64,000 nucleotides of DNA from Chiua virens (Eukaryota; Basidiomycota; Agaricomycetes; Boletales; Boletaceae). A program made the translations under genes and the position numbers. The stretch lies in the NCBI GenBank assembly GCA_019787685.1, contig JAHNUO010000013.1, positions 1,240,001 to 1,304,000 of the forward strand, written 5' to 3'. The notes beneath the pieces are model-generated. The model was not told the origin of the DNA. It searched no databases and saw only the letters and a list, made by a program, of their open reading frames with translations. Shown here one piece after another: positions 1 to 10,346 of this stretch. The first letter of the stretch is position 1; each line of letters starts with the position of its first letter.

Positions 1-597
1 GAATGCAGTCACAATCCGGGACTCTTCTACCCCACCCCTCGTCGAACACTTTGCGGAATCTTTTGCCGGATATGCAGTATACGGGATGATGGACTTGTTT
101 GCCGGATACGACCAACATCCATTACACCCGGATTCATGTGACCTCACCACTTTCAACAGTCCAATGGGTCCGCACCAGCTCACTACGGTACCCATGGGGT
201 ACACAAATGTGGTACAAATCTATCAGGCTGACATGTCGTTTATTTTGCAGGACGAGATACCTCGTTATACCTATCCATTCATAGATGATCTGCCAGTCAA
301 AACAGTCTCGACCCGCTACCAAAATCCGGATGGCTCTTATGAAACCATTGCAGAAAACCCGGGTATTTGTCGCTTCATCTGGGAGCACCTCCTCGTAGTC
401 CATCGCATCCTACAACGACTACAAAACATTGGAGTAACGGTATCCGCTAAGAAATTCGTACTCGCAGCACCAGATGCAACCATAGTTGGACACAAGTGTA
501 CGGCTGATGGCCGTATCCCTCATGAAAAGAAGGTACAAAAAATCCATGACTGGCCCAAGTGTCAGAACCTTACGCAAGTATGTGGATTCTTAGGTGT
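1..597 (+). pseudogene. Old Ty3/gypsy pol fragment, RT part (left half of a split element)
   Basis: Codons from about 86 to 597 give a reverse transcriptase segment of a Ty3/gypsy element. The palm motif reads PFIDDLPVK, so FIDD stands where YxDD is usual, and the connection region follows (SAKKFVLAAPD, then VQKIHDWPKCQ). The element starts outside the window. Its reading frame stops at codon CGFLGV because a younger Ty3 element has inserted there. The same protein resumes at 7586 with the RT/RNase H connection. This lineage is clearly different from the chromovirus inside it: there is little residue identity in the palm. The copy is decayed, with stops and frameshifts in the right half, so it cannot encode a working polyprotein. 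Family assignment is from motif recognition and is fairly secure. Confidence 0.8.
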
Positions 598-1215
598 TGT
601 TACAACTTTTCTCTTTTGCCTTGTCGATTCCATTTCCAATGGACTCTTACCTTAGCTCTTCCGCTCTATGACCCACTCCCCGTACTTGCGGAGATCATAT
701 CGCTCCATAGCATGGTAGCTTCTTTGTTTCTCGATCAGTCGTCGTGGCACGACTCCCTCTTCTCACGAAGTATCCCCACTTCACCTTTGTTCCCTTTACT
801 TAGTCTTTCCCTTCGTTGGAACACCCTTTTATATCAAACGTATATAACTCGCAGCGATACTCCCACTGTAGTTCAGTAGTTACCGCAATCTAGCTGAGTA
901 TCTCTGCTCCACTCGGACCAATCCTTGTGACCACTCGACCAGGGACTTCTCTCGTCGTCCCTTGACCCAACACTCGGACTCTTCGTAGTCAACCCTCGAC
1001 CCTCGACCGTCCCTCGGGTATAGATTCCCAACAGGACAACTCTCAGCAACGCCTGAGTTTTCACTCGTCTCTCTGGTAGCAATCCGCTGACCAGAAACCC
1101 TCGTTCAACTCTTCAGCGCACCACGTATCAAGTGGTGGTTGTTTGAGTTATCGCAGCCACTTGGTACTTGGCGCTTTTGCGGCTACGTTAGGTCCTACCC
1201 GGAACTACCGTAACA
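598..1215 (+). repeat. 5' LTR of chromovirus copy 1
   Basis: The LTR begins TGTTACAACTTTT and ends CGTAACA. A TATA-like TATATAA at 841-847 sits just before CTCGCAGCGATACTC, which is where similarity to the LTR of the minus-strand copy resumes. U3 is therefore about 598-847, and R-U5 about 848-1215. The U3 is unrelated to that of the other copy, while R-U5 is closely similar. A 69-codon open frame on the minus strand within R-U5 is a by-product and not a gene. Confidence 0.93.
841..847 (+). promoter_or_regulatory. LTR TATA box, chromovirus copy 1
   Basis: TATATAA about 250 bp into the LTR is the only good TATA match upstream of the conserved R segment. The equivalent site in the minus-strand family member reads TATAAATA at the matching place. 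It is repeated at 7211-7217 in the 3' LTR. Transcription start is inferred to lie shortly downstream. Confidence 0.6.
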
Positions 1216-1296
1216 TAAGATCAAGACTACCAATACAGCCTGCCACCGCGCAGCTAGCTGCCCACCATTGCCGGACGACCTCCCACCCGTCCACTC

Positions 1297-2511
1297 TTGA
1301 ACCCCGCTTGGAATCTCCGAGCCACCAACACCCCGACGTCGGATCTATCTGACGATAACCCTGAACCCTCGACACCACTTTCTGAACCTCAGGAAGCAGA
1401 CTTCGACATCAACGTCGAAAACCTTGACTTGGAGGACGAGACCCAGCGACTAGCTGACCGTCTTCACCAAACACTCGACATCCCCGCACTTGCCACCTTC
1501 GCGTCCCCTACGACCCCACGAAGGCCGAACCCCGGACCATCATCTATCCGGAACCCGAACCCATCCATCGTACCACCACCCGTACGAACGTCCACCACCT
1601 CGACCAACATGTCTAACAAGGCAGTTGAACTTCGTCTCGGAAAACCCTCAGCCTTTGATGGCTCCTACGATCGTGCCATACCCTGGCTCAACGACGTCGC
1701 CACCTACCTCTTCGTCAACGAAGATGTATACAACACCGAGAACAAACGAGTGGCTTTCGCCCTCTCCTTTATGACCGAAGGATCTGCTCTGACTTGGGCC
1801 GACACGTTCCGCGCCAAGTCCATCTCCGCTAGATCTTTCGGGACCTGGACTGACTGGCAGACGGAGTTCCGTAAGGACTTCGAACACCACGACACCAAGG
1901 GCGACGCCATCGCCTGGTTATCCACCACCCGTTCCACCAAGAACGAGGACGTCCCCTCGTATATCTCCTCCTTCCGCAACAAGGTCGTCACCGCAGGGCT
2001 CACCGGCTCTGACTCCGTCCTCATCAACTTCTTCGCCGCCGGCCTCCCGCCCTCTCTCATGAGGCGCATTCAAGGAATGGACACGGTCCCTACCACGATC
2101 GATAAGTGGTACACCCAAGCCATCCACTTCAAAACCCAATGGGAACGCGCCGACGAGATCGCCCGTCGAAACAAGAAGCCCGCCGCTGCTGTCGTCTTTC
2201 ACGACGGTACCCCTCGCAAGAAGGAGCGAGACCCCGACGCAATGGACGTAGACGCCATCTATGTTCCAAAGCTTACCGAAGCAGAGCGAAAGCGATGCTT
2301 CGAACAAAAACTTTGTTTCCGCTGCCGCAAGCCTGGACATCAAACGTCCGCTTGCACGGCATTCCAGACAAAACCCGCCGCATCCTCCTCAAAGAAAGTT
2401 CGGAAGACCGCTCCGAAGCCGGAACCAGTTCCCGCCTTAGTAGAAGTGGAGGAGGATGACGAGGACGCAATGAGCGTCAACAAGGTGGCCACTCCGGTCA
2501 CGGGTTTTTAA
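1297..2511 (+). CDS. gag: Gag polyprotein of chromovirus copy 1
   Basis: An uninterrupted 404-codon frame encodes the structural capsid/nucleocapsid protein that packages the element RNA in cytoplasmic particles. The first ~100 residues are acidic and proline-rich, and the capsid-like middle follows from about residue 105 (MSNKAVELRLGKPSAFDG). One CCHC zinc knuckle lies at about residues 349-362 (CFRCRKPGHQTSAC, spacing 2-4-4) and binds RNA. The ATG at 1297 is the first long in-frame start after the 5' LTR; an internal ATG at MSNKAVEL is an alternative. The frame stops at TAA 2509-2511 inside a slippery sequence, and pol is open in the -1 frame from that point. The minus-strand copy has the same Gag with several stops. 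Confidence 0.9.
   Translation: MNPAWNLRATNTPTSDLSDDNPEPSTPLSEPQEADFDINVENLDLEDETQRLADRLHQTLDIPALATFASPTTPRRPNPGPSSIRNPNPSIVPPPVRTSTTSTNMSNKAVELRLGKPSAFDGSYDRAIPWLNDVATYLFVNEDVYNTENKRVAFALSFMTEGSALTWADTFRAKSISARSFGTWTDWQTEFRKDFEHHDTKGDAIAWLSTTRSTKNEDVPSYISSFRNKVVTAGLTGSDSVLINFFAAGLPPSLMRRIQGMDTVPTTIDKWYTQAIHFKTQWERADEIARRNKKPAAAVVFHDGTPRKKERDPDAMDVDAIYVPKLTEAERKRCFEQKLCFRCRKPGHQTSACTAFQTKPAASSSKKVRKTAPKPEPVPALVEVEEDDEDAMSVNKVATPVTGF
2502..2508 (+). promoter_or_regulatory. Putative programmed -1 frameshift heptamer at gag/pol junction
   Basis: In the gag frame the sequence reads ACG GGT TTT TAA, giving the X XXY YYZ heptamer G GGT TTT directly before the gag stop. A -1 slip enters an open frame that runs unbroken into the protease and RT region. 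The identical heptamer and stop occur in the minus-strand copy (around 42430), although that copy is heavily mutated elsewhere. Ribosomal -1 slippage on such heptamers is established for many retroelements. Use here is inferred, and no downstream pseudoknot was worked out. Confidence 0.6.
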
Positions 2512-5500
2512 GGAGGAAGACCGATTCGACGCCGGTATCTTCCCATTCTCGCACCCATGTACTTGTAGCTGAGCTTTCGTCCCAATCTATGCAAATCCCT
2601 GTTAGATTGAACGTTACGGCTACTTCTCAAGACGTCGACACCCGCGCCCTCATTGACTCTGGGGCCGGGATCAATTGCATCGACTGGCACTTCGTCCAGA
2701 AACACAAGTTCCCTAAGGAGCGCCTTCCGAAACCAATCCCGGTTAGGAATGTAGACTCTACCATGAACAAGAACGGTGACATCAAATTCACCACCACCCT
2801 CCGGATCGCTCTTGGCGGAGTGCTCCAGCGTATCAAGTTCCACGTCATCCACTGTGGTACAGAAAACGTCATCCTCGGACTCCCCTGGTTAAAGGCGACC
2901 AATCCAATCATCGATTGGGCGGCCAAGACCATCACCATCTCAGCTCCTGAACCCGACCTACCCCCTATCACCACTGACGAACCAAAACACTCCGCCAAAC
3001 TCGCTCATCCACCTCCCATCCGTCCCGTCCGCCACCTCGATGTCGACCCTATCTGGGACGGCAAACTCTACGACTACCTCGGCACCGAAACTGGGCACCG
3101 ATTCACGACCCAATCCGTGCAACACTCCGTTAACCGCGTCATGCGCGCCGGACAACGCTTCGTTCGGACCACTCAACCCGAGAAGCTCACCAACGCTACC
3201 GCCCTCGCGGCCGCAGCGAAGAAACCCAAGATCACCCTTCCTTCGGAATATTCGGAATTCGAATCCGTATTCGCCAAGGAACCCTTCAATCAGATGCCTC
3301 CCTCGAGGTCCTGTGACCACGAAATCCATCTGAAAGACACCTTCGTACCAAAGGTCGGAAAGGTCTACCCCTTGTCCCCAGACGAGCGCAAGGCCACCGA
3401 CGACTTCATCGACGAACATCTCGCCAATGGCAAGATCCGCCCCTCAAACTCTCCCCAAGCCTCGCCCTTCTTCTTCGTCAAAAAGAAGGATGGCAAACTC
3501 CGTCCTTGCCAAGATTACCGCTACGTCAACGAACACACAGTTCGCGACGCCTACCCCCTTCCCCTTATCTCCGACCTCGTCGACAAGCTAAAGGATGCCA
3601 AACTGTTCACCAAGTTCGACGTCCGATGGGGTTACAACAATGTTCGTATCAAGGACGGACATCAATGGAAAGCCGCTTTCATCACTCACCGCGGCCTCTT
3701 CGAACCAACGGTCATGTTCTTCGGACTGACCAACTCCCCCGCGACCTTCCAGCGTTTCATGAACGACTCTTTCCGCGACATGATCGCCGAAGGATGGCTC
3801 GTCATTTACATGGATGACCTCCTTATCTTCTCCGAAGACGAGGCAACTCACACGGAGCGCACCAAACGCGTTCTCGCTCGCATGAAGGAACTCGACCTTC
3901 ACTTGAAACTCGAAAAATGCCACTTCGCCACCACCGAAGTAGAATACCTAGGTATGATCGCCCGACCGGGTGAACTAGCCATGGATCCCGTCAAAGTCGC
4001 CGGTATCGCTGACTGGCCGACCCCCACTAAGCTTAAGGACGTCCGATCGTTCATGGGCTTCGCCAACTTCTACCGTCGGTTTATCCCCGACTACTCAACC
4101 ATCGCCTGCCCCCTCGTCGATCTCACCAAGAAAGACGCCCCTTGGACTTGGGGATCTGCCCAGGTCACCGCCTTCGAACGCCTTAAAAGGGCCTTCACTA
4201 CGGATCCCGTCCTCAGGTTTCCTGACACCTCTCGACCTTTCGCCATCGCCACGGACGCTTCAAAATACGCGACCGGCGGTGTACTCCTCCAGACCGACAC
4301 AAACGGCGACTGGAAACCCTGCTTCCCTACTCTCTCAAGTCGTTCAACTCGGCGGAAGAGAAACTACGACATCTATGATCCGAGAACCTCCTTGCAGTCA
4401 TCGGTCCCTCAAGCTTGGCGCCACCCATCTCGGAGGCAGCGCACACCCCGTCACGGTCTTTTCTGACCACAAAAACTTGACGTACTTCCGTCAACCCCAG
4501 AACCTCAACCGCCGACAAGCCCGTTGGCTCCTTGACCTCGCCGACTTCGACCTCACCTTCTCCCACGTTCCTGGCAAACTCCTGGATGGTCCGGATGCGC
4601 TTTCCCGTCGCCCCGACCACATCACCTCGGAGTCGGACAACGAGAATGTCACCCTCCTCCCAGATGACGTGTTCGTCAACCTCGTCACCCTCGACCTGCA
4701 ATCCCTGATTGCTAAGTCATCCGCCGACGACCCCCTTGTCCTCGACACCCTGAACGCCCTCGACGGCGGTCTCCCGTCCTCTTTCCGGGCCCGCCTCTCC
4801 GATTGGAAGTACGACGCTGGCGTCCTGACTTATCAGGGCCGCGTCTATGTTCCTCCAAACCTTGAACTCCGGCAGCAAATCGTTGCCCGACACCATGACT
4901 CTCACTCCGCCGGACACCCCGGCTACTTGAAAACCCGTCAGCTCGTCGCCGCTGAATTTTGGTGGCCGGGCCTGGCCTCCTTCGTCCGTTCCTACGTCTC
5001 CGGTTGTGCCGCATGCCAGCAGCACAAGGTCAATACCCACCCGACCACCCCTCCTTTGTCTCCGATCCCCTCCGCCTGCTCCCGCCCCTTCCAGAACGTC
5101 TCGGTTGATCTCATCACGGATCTTCCCGTCTCGGCGGAGGGCTACGATTCTCTCATGGTCGTGGTCGACCACGGCCTTACAAAGGGGGTAATTCTTTGCC
5201 CCACAGTGAAAACCGCCGACTCGGCAGGCATTGCCTGTCTCTTTTTCCACAAAGTCTACACCCGATTCGGCCTCTACGACAAAATCATCTCCGACCGTGG
5301 CCCGCAGTTTGCTTCTGCTTTCGCAAAAGAACTCTCCCGGCTTATCGGATACCGCCTTTCCCTGTCCACCGCGTACCATCCCCAATCCGATGGTGAGACA
5401 GAACGAGTCAACCAAGAAGTAGAGACCTATCTCCGCATGTACTGCCAAAACAACCCGGAGAAATGGGCCGATCTACTCCCTATGGCCGAATTTGCGCACA

Positions 5501-6150
5501 ACCACCGCCCTCACTCCGTCACCGGCAAATCGCCGTTCTTCTTGATGATGGGATACGAACCCCGTCCACTACCCACGATCATCGCCGACACCAACCTCCC
5601 CGCCGTCAAAGAACGCCTTGACGTCTTATCCGCTGCCCGTGATGAAGCCCTCGCAGCACACGAACTCGCTCGCCAGGCCATGAAGGCCCGATCCTTCCGC
5701 AAATTCAAACCGTTTGCTAAAGGAGACCAAGTATGGCTAGAAGCCCGCAACCTGAAACGGGAACTCATTTCCCCGAAACTCGCGTCTCGCCGAGAAGGAC
5801 CCTTCACTATCACGGAAGTCCTTTCTCCGCTCACTTACCGACTCCGCCTCCCTAAGACCTGGAAGATCCACCCGGTCTTCCACGCTTCGCTGTTATCGCC
5901 CTATCGCGAAACAGAAACCTACGGCGCGAACTTCCCGAAACCACCACCTGACCTTATCGCTGGAGAAGAGGAATACGAAATTGAAGGGATCTTACGCCAC
6001 ACACGGACCCGCTAACCGCAAGTTCCTGATCCGATGGAAAGGGTATCCGCCGCCGAGACTCATGGGAACCCTGAAGTCAATGTAGGAAACCCCAAGGAAA
6101 CGGTCGATGCTTATAATCGGACCCAGTCCAAAGGATCTTCCCTCAATCTG
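2509..6150 (+). pseudogene. pol: Pol polyprotein (PR-RT-RH-IN-chromodomain), frameshifted
   Basis: The region encodes, in order: an aspartic protease (ALIDSGAG, about 2650); reverse transcriptase (VIYMDDLLIF, about 3805-3834); RNase H (FAIATDASK onward, about 4235); an integrase HHCC zinc finger (about 4890-5020, HSAGHPG then CAACQQHK); a DDE core (VSVDLITDL, SDRGPQFAS, DGETERVNQ); a GPFxI C-terminal domain; and the beginning of a chromodomain (EEEYEIEGILRH). The first frame runs to 4466 and the second from about 4430 to 6015. Comparison with the minus-strand copy shows several 1-base indels between 4320 and 4440 that scramble part of RNase H, and another break near 6010 that cuts the chromodomain. 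The rest is intact, including all catalytic residues. The Pol C-terminal tail of the other copy is absent here. Confidence 0.88.
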
Positions 6151-6239
6151 CTCCAGTTCCACCCGCCATCCATCCAGGACCACCTCGCTCCCCACTGCGA
6201 CTCAACCTCCACCAGGCTCCGTCATCAGTCTTGGACCCA

Positions 6240-6967
6240 CCGCTCCTGTGCAAACTTGCTGCCGCAGCCTTCAGTCTTTGATCTACCCCGCCTAGGAGGA
6301 ACCCTACCTTAGCCACTGTCAGGATTCCCAGCCCTAAAGTCAGTGTTCGACTGAGGGAAACAACTGCCCTGGCTCCACCGCTCAAGGTCCCCTCGCTTGG
6401 CAACCTTGATCTCTGTACCCTTGGCGACCTCTTCATTGAGTGTTCGCTCTCTTCTATGGTCTTGGACTGATCTCTTCCACTCTTCGACGGTCTGAATGTC
6501 GGGATTCTCCCTAAATCCTTGTTCCCCACCACGTTCACCTCTACCCCCTTGTCGACCTCTTCACTGAGTGTCTCCTCGTCCCTTGTGGATCACCCTCTAC
6601 CCTGCTTCTTCGCAGACCTGCCCGCTCCTTAGCACGAGCCTACAACTGCTCCCGTTCTCTGATCCCTTGTCATCCTTCGACCCCTTATCAAACTCGCTAT
6701 ATCTCCTGATCTACCGCGTCGGATCCTTCGATTCTTGCACCATTGGATAGCCACCGTCCCTAGCTTTCCATCGCCGTCCCGATCGCCTTGATCGCCTCAC
6801 TCCTCCTTGAGATATGCGCATCTTCGTCGCATCCCCCCCTGGTCACTTCCGACCACTCCTTGGACGCCTTTTCTTTTGTCCAGATCCTCTCCTCCCTTGT
6901 TCCCGAGCCTCTGGGACCCTTATTAGGATTGTCTTCGCTTGGCATCTTGACCCTAGCACTGGGGTAA
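6240..6967 (+). other. Non-coding, pyrimidine-rich 3' tail before the 3' LTR of copy 1
   Basis: After about 6240 no similarity to the other chromovirus copy could be seen, and no reading frame of note exists. The stretch is rich in C and T on this strand and repeats a short phrase (GTCGACCTCTTCA.TGAGTGT at about 6425 and 6552). It ends in the purine tract GGGGTAA (6961-6967), the likely plus-strand primer, abutting the LTR. Confidence 0.6.
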
Positions 6968-7585
6968 TGTTACAACTTTTCTCTTTTGCCTTGTCGATTC
7001 CATTTCCAATGGACTCTTACCTTAGCTCTTCCGCTCTATGACCCACTCCCCGTACTTGCGGAGATCATATCGCTCCATAGCATGGTAGCTTCTTTGTTTC
7101 TCGATCAGTCGTCGTGGCACGACTCCCTCTTCTCACGAAGTATCCCCACTTCACCTTTGTTCCCTTTACTTAGTCTTTCCCTTCGTTGGAACACCCTTTT
7201 ATATCAAACGTATATAACTCGCAGCGATACTCCCACTGTAGTTCAGTAGTTACCGCAATCTAGCTGAGTATCTCTGCTCCACTCGGACCAATCCTTGTGA
7301 CCACTCGACCAGGGACTTCTCTCGTCGTCCCTTGACCCAACACTCGGACTCTTCGTAGTCAACCCTCGACCCTCGACCGTCCCTCGGGTATAGATTCCCA
7401 ACAGGACAACTCTCAGCAACGCCTGAGTTTTCACTCGTCTCTCTGGTAGCAATCCGCTGACCAGAAACCCTCGTTCAACTCTTCAGCGCACCACGTATCA
7501 AGTGGTGGTTGTTTGAGTTATCGCAGCCACTTGGTACTTGGCGCTTTTGCGGCTACGTTAGGTCCTACCCGGAACTACCGTAACA
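6968..7585 (+). repeat. 3' LTR of chromovirus copy 1
   Basis: This is a 618-bp direct copy of 598-1215 with no difference found on line-by-line reading. It starts TGTTAC, ends GTAACA, and is followed by the target duplication GGTGT. Confidence 0.93.
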
Positions 7586-9761
7586 GGTGTGTGTGGTGTT
7601 CTTTGAATTTTCATCAAAATTTTTGCTATGATTGCTCGACCATTGGTCAACTTGACCCGAAAGAGTGTCTCATTCGAATGGGGAGAACCCCAACAAATTG
7701 CTATGCTGCATCTCAAAGATGCAATCTGTCACTCCCCTGCTCTTCATTGCCTGGATTACGAATCTGGGAATGAGGTTATCCTTGCAGTGGATACATTGTA
7801 CATTGCGGTTGGCTATATCTTATGATTCTTATCACAGGAAGGAGATGACAGCAAGAGGTACCCGAACCACTTCAGTTCAATTAGTCTCACAGAGGTTGAG
7901 AGCCACTACTCTCAGGCCAAACTGGAGCTGTATGGATTGTTCCACACTTTGTGAGCAGTCCGGATATTCATGTTCGGTGTTGCCAATTTCACAGTGGAAG
8001 TCGACGTGAAATACATCAAGGGTATGATCAATAACCCGGACCTCCAGCCCAATGCGACCATTAACAGGTGGATCGTGGGCATTTTGTTATTCAATTTTTG
8101 CCTTGTTCATGTCCCTGCTACCCAACATACTGGCACAGACAGACTCTCTCATCGTCCACCATCTGAGAATGACCCTCCCGAAGAGGATGATTTGAGGATT
8201 GGTTGGACCAAGCATATTCCTTCTCTATGGCATTGTTAAACAACTGGTTGTCACCACCGGGTTGGTTTGCTCACATTAACAGACATTCCATCACACATTC
8301 CTTCCAATCCGTATCCATATTCATTTCTCCTACAGCTGAACCGGCTGAACCAGAACTGGTTATCCCCCGTTTCCCCAAAGTTCTGGCAAAAGATGCATGT
8401 ATTGATTAGATTTGCCTATTCCTTGACGACCGTGTCCATCCTCTGGATTTGACAGATCGCAACTTCACCTCCTTCATTAATTCCGCAACCCGGTTCTTCC
8501 TTCTAAACAGATCTCTCTATCGTCGAGAACCAATGGCCGACACCAGTTAGTCATGCCAAGAGAACGCCATTATAGACTCATTAAGGAGGTGCATGATGAC
8601 CTTGGACACAAAGGCGTCTTCTTGGTTCAGACACGGTTACTGCTACGTTTCTGGTGGCCCCTGCTCATCGATGATGTCAAATGGTATACCCATACCTGCC
8701 ACGAGTGTCAAATTCGACAGACGCAGAAGTTTCATATCCCTCCTACCGTACCAGTTATGGGCGGGCTATTTCACAAAGTCCACATCGACACAATGGTAAT
8801 GCCTCAATCAGGTGGATACTGGTATATTGTTCAGGCCTGATGCGCTCTTACTGCGTATCCTGAATGACACATGTTGCGATCCGAGAATGCGTCCTCTATC
8901 GCATCTTTTATTTTCGAAGATATCCTATGCTGCTGGGGAGCCGTCTCTGAGCTCATTACGGACAATGGTCCAGCATTTGTACAGGCACTCAACAACTTGG
9001 CTACCCGATATGGTATCCACCATATCTGGATTTCCCCTTACAACTCTCAGGCGAATGGCATCATTGAACAGTGTCATCTCAATGTCTGGGAGGCCATCGT
9101 CAAAAGTACCCTGGGAGGGGAAGTTCGCTGGCCGACGATCGCTCACTCCGTTTTCTGGGCTGAACACGTCACTATACTCAAAGCAACTGGTCTTTCGCCG
9201 TACTTTATGGTACATGGTGTTGAGCCGCTTTTTCCATTTGATTTATCAGAGGCAACATTTCTCATTCCCATTCCTAATGCTGACCCGGTTTCTAGCGAAA
9301 GCTTGATAGCTTGGAGAGCTCGTCAGCTCCAAAAGCATCAAACAGATATTGGTTCTATCCGAGAATGTGTCTTGGCATCACGGTTTGCGTCCCTTAAAGA
9401 TTTTGAGGCGCGATTCAAGAACCAGATATGGACGAAAGAGTTTAGTCCAGGTGACCTCATCTTGGTTCGAAATACGCAGATTGAGAAGGAGCTGAACCGG
9501 AAAACGAAGCCATGCTACCTCGGTCCAATGGTGGTCCTTCGCAGGACTACTGGAGGATCGTATCTGCTAGCCAAGTTGGACGGTGCCATTTTGAAACTGA
9601 GGTATGTGGCGTTCCGCTTGCTACCTTACTTTCCACGGACAAAAATCACTATTCTGGTTACTGAACTGACCGGAATAGGTGATGAGGAATACAACCACTC
9701 TGATGCTGAGGAAGATGTCGAGTATGAAGATGAAGGTGAGGGTGATGTCTTGCAAGACTAG
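7586..9761 (+). pseudogene. Old Ty3/gypsy pol, right half (RNase H and integrase)
   Basis: This continues the element broken at 597. Removing the inserted chromovirus and one GGTGT restores the RT/RNase H connection reading (GFLGV then FIKIFAMIARPLVNLTRK). RNase H follows to about 8190 (FTVEVDVKYIKGMINNPDL, LPVH-type end), then an integrase zinc finger (8553-8740: HDDLGHKG, CHECQIRQT), the integrase core (8871-9300: ELITDNGPAF, YNSQANGIIEQ), and a C-terminal RLLPYF block ending in an acidic tail and stop at 9761. Several frames are needed, and there are in-frame stops near 7621, 7824, 7950 and 8838. Many arginine positions of this family read H, C or stop, the pattern left by C-to-T change. 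No LTR of this element could be bounded inside the window. Confidence 0.82.
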
Positions 9762-10346
9762 CCTTCCATCGTTACCGCCTCCCTTATACTGCCCGATACA
9801 TATTTATTCTATCCTGGGTTTAGTCCAGTGTACTTGATTTCGAACAAAAACGATATCCAAGCAAATAAAAAGTCTTATGATACCCCATAGAACTGCACTC
9901 ACTCACATCCTCCGCTTTCTCACTCATTCAGACCAAAAAGATCTACAAAACCATAAACAAAGAAAAACCAGAAAAACAGAAAAACAGACATCTATCCATT
10001 TTCCCTCCTGCCCCAACAAACTAATACCTAGATTTTCATCTTCGAATGCATGATGGGGCACACGCACATTTTGACCCGGTGATAGTTTTACCGATCTGCT
10101 TTTGACCAATATAGATGATAAAGACTACAAAAGTAGGCAAAGACACGATAGATGACCGAAGAAAACAAGACGGGCAGAACCCTGCTCTCAGGAGTCATTC
10201 ATTCAGATCTCTTTTCATTTGTATCGTTTTGTTACCCTTCTAATCCTTGTTTTCGTACTTAGGGATCTCACTCAGACATGGACACAGACACGGATACGGA
10301 TATTGACTATACACTATCATACAAGTAGGGACGGGCTGGAAACGAC
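9762..10346. other. No gene seen; possible 3' end of the old Ty3 element
   Basis: AT-rich sequence between the old integrase and the end of the next minus-strand gene. It might include a decayed 3' LTR, but no matching 5' LTR exists in the window for comparison. Only short, unsupported frames are present. Confidence 0.4.

Larger units (their letters stand above)
598..7585 (+). mobile_element. Ty3/gypsy chromovirus copy 1, complete with two LTRs, pol frameshifted
   Basis: This is a full-length LTR retrotransposon bounded by 618-bp LTRs (598-1215 and 6968-7585) that read as identical base for base. Five-base target duplications GGTGT lie at 593-597 and 7586-7590. It has a gag ORF, a pol region in the -1 frame (protease, RT, RNase H, integrase, start of a chromodomain), and a short purine tract GGGGTAA directly before the 3' LTR. 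Identical LTRs imply a recent insertion. Even so, pol carries several small indels in RNase H (about 4320-4440) and near the chromodomain (about 6010), so this copy either moved with proteins from another copy or contains sequence errors. It sits inside an older Ty3 element of the same strand. A related copy lies at 36746-44468 on the minus strand. Confidence 0.93.

Noticed and set aside
873..1082. 69-codon minus-strand open frame, repeated at 7243-7452 and related to one at 43870-44082
   Set aside because: It lies in R-U5 of the LTRs, starts and ends within non-coding retroelement sequence and has no domain. Its conservation follows from LTR homology.
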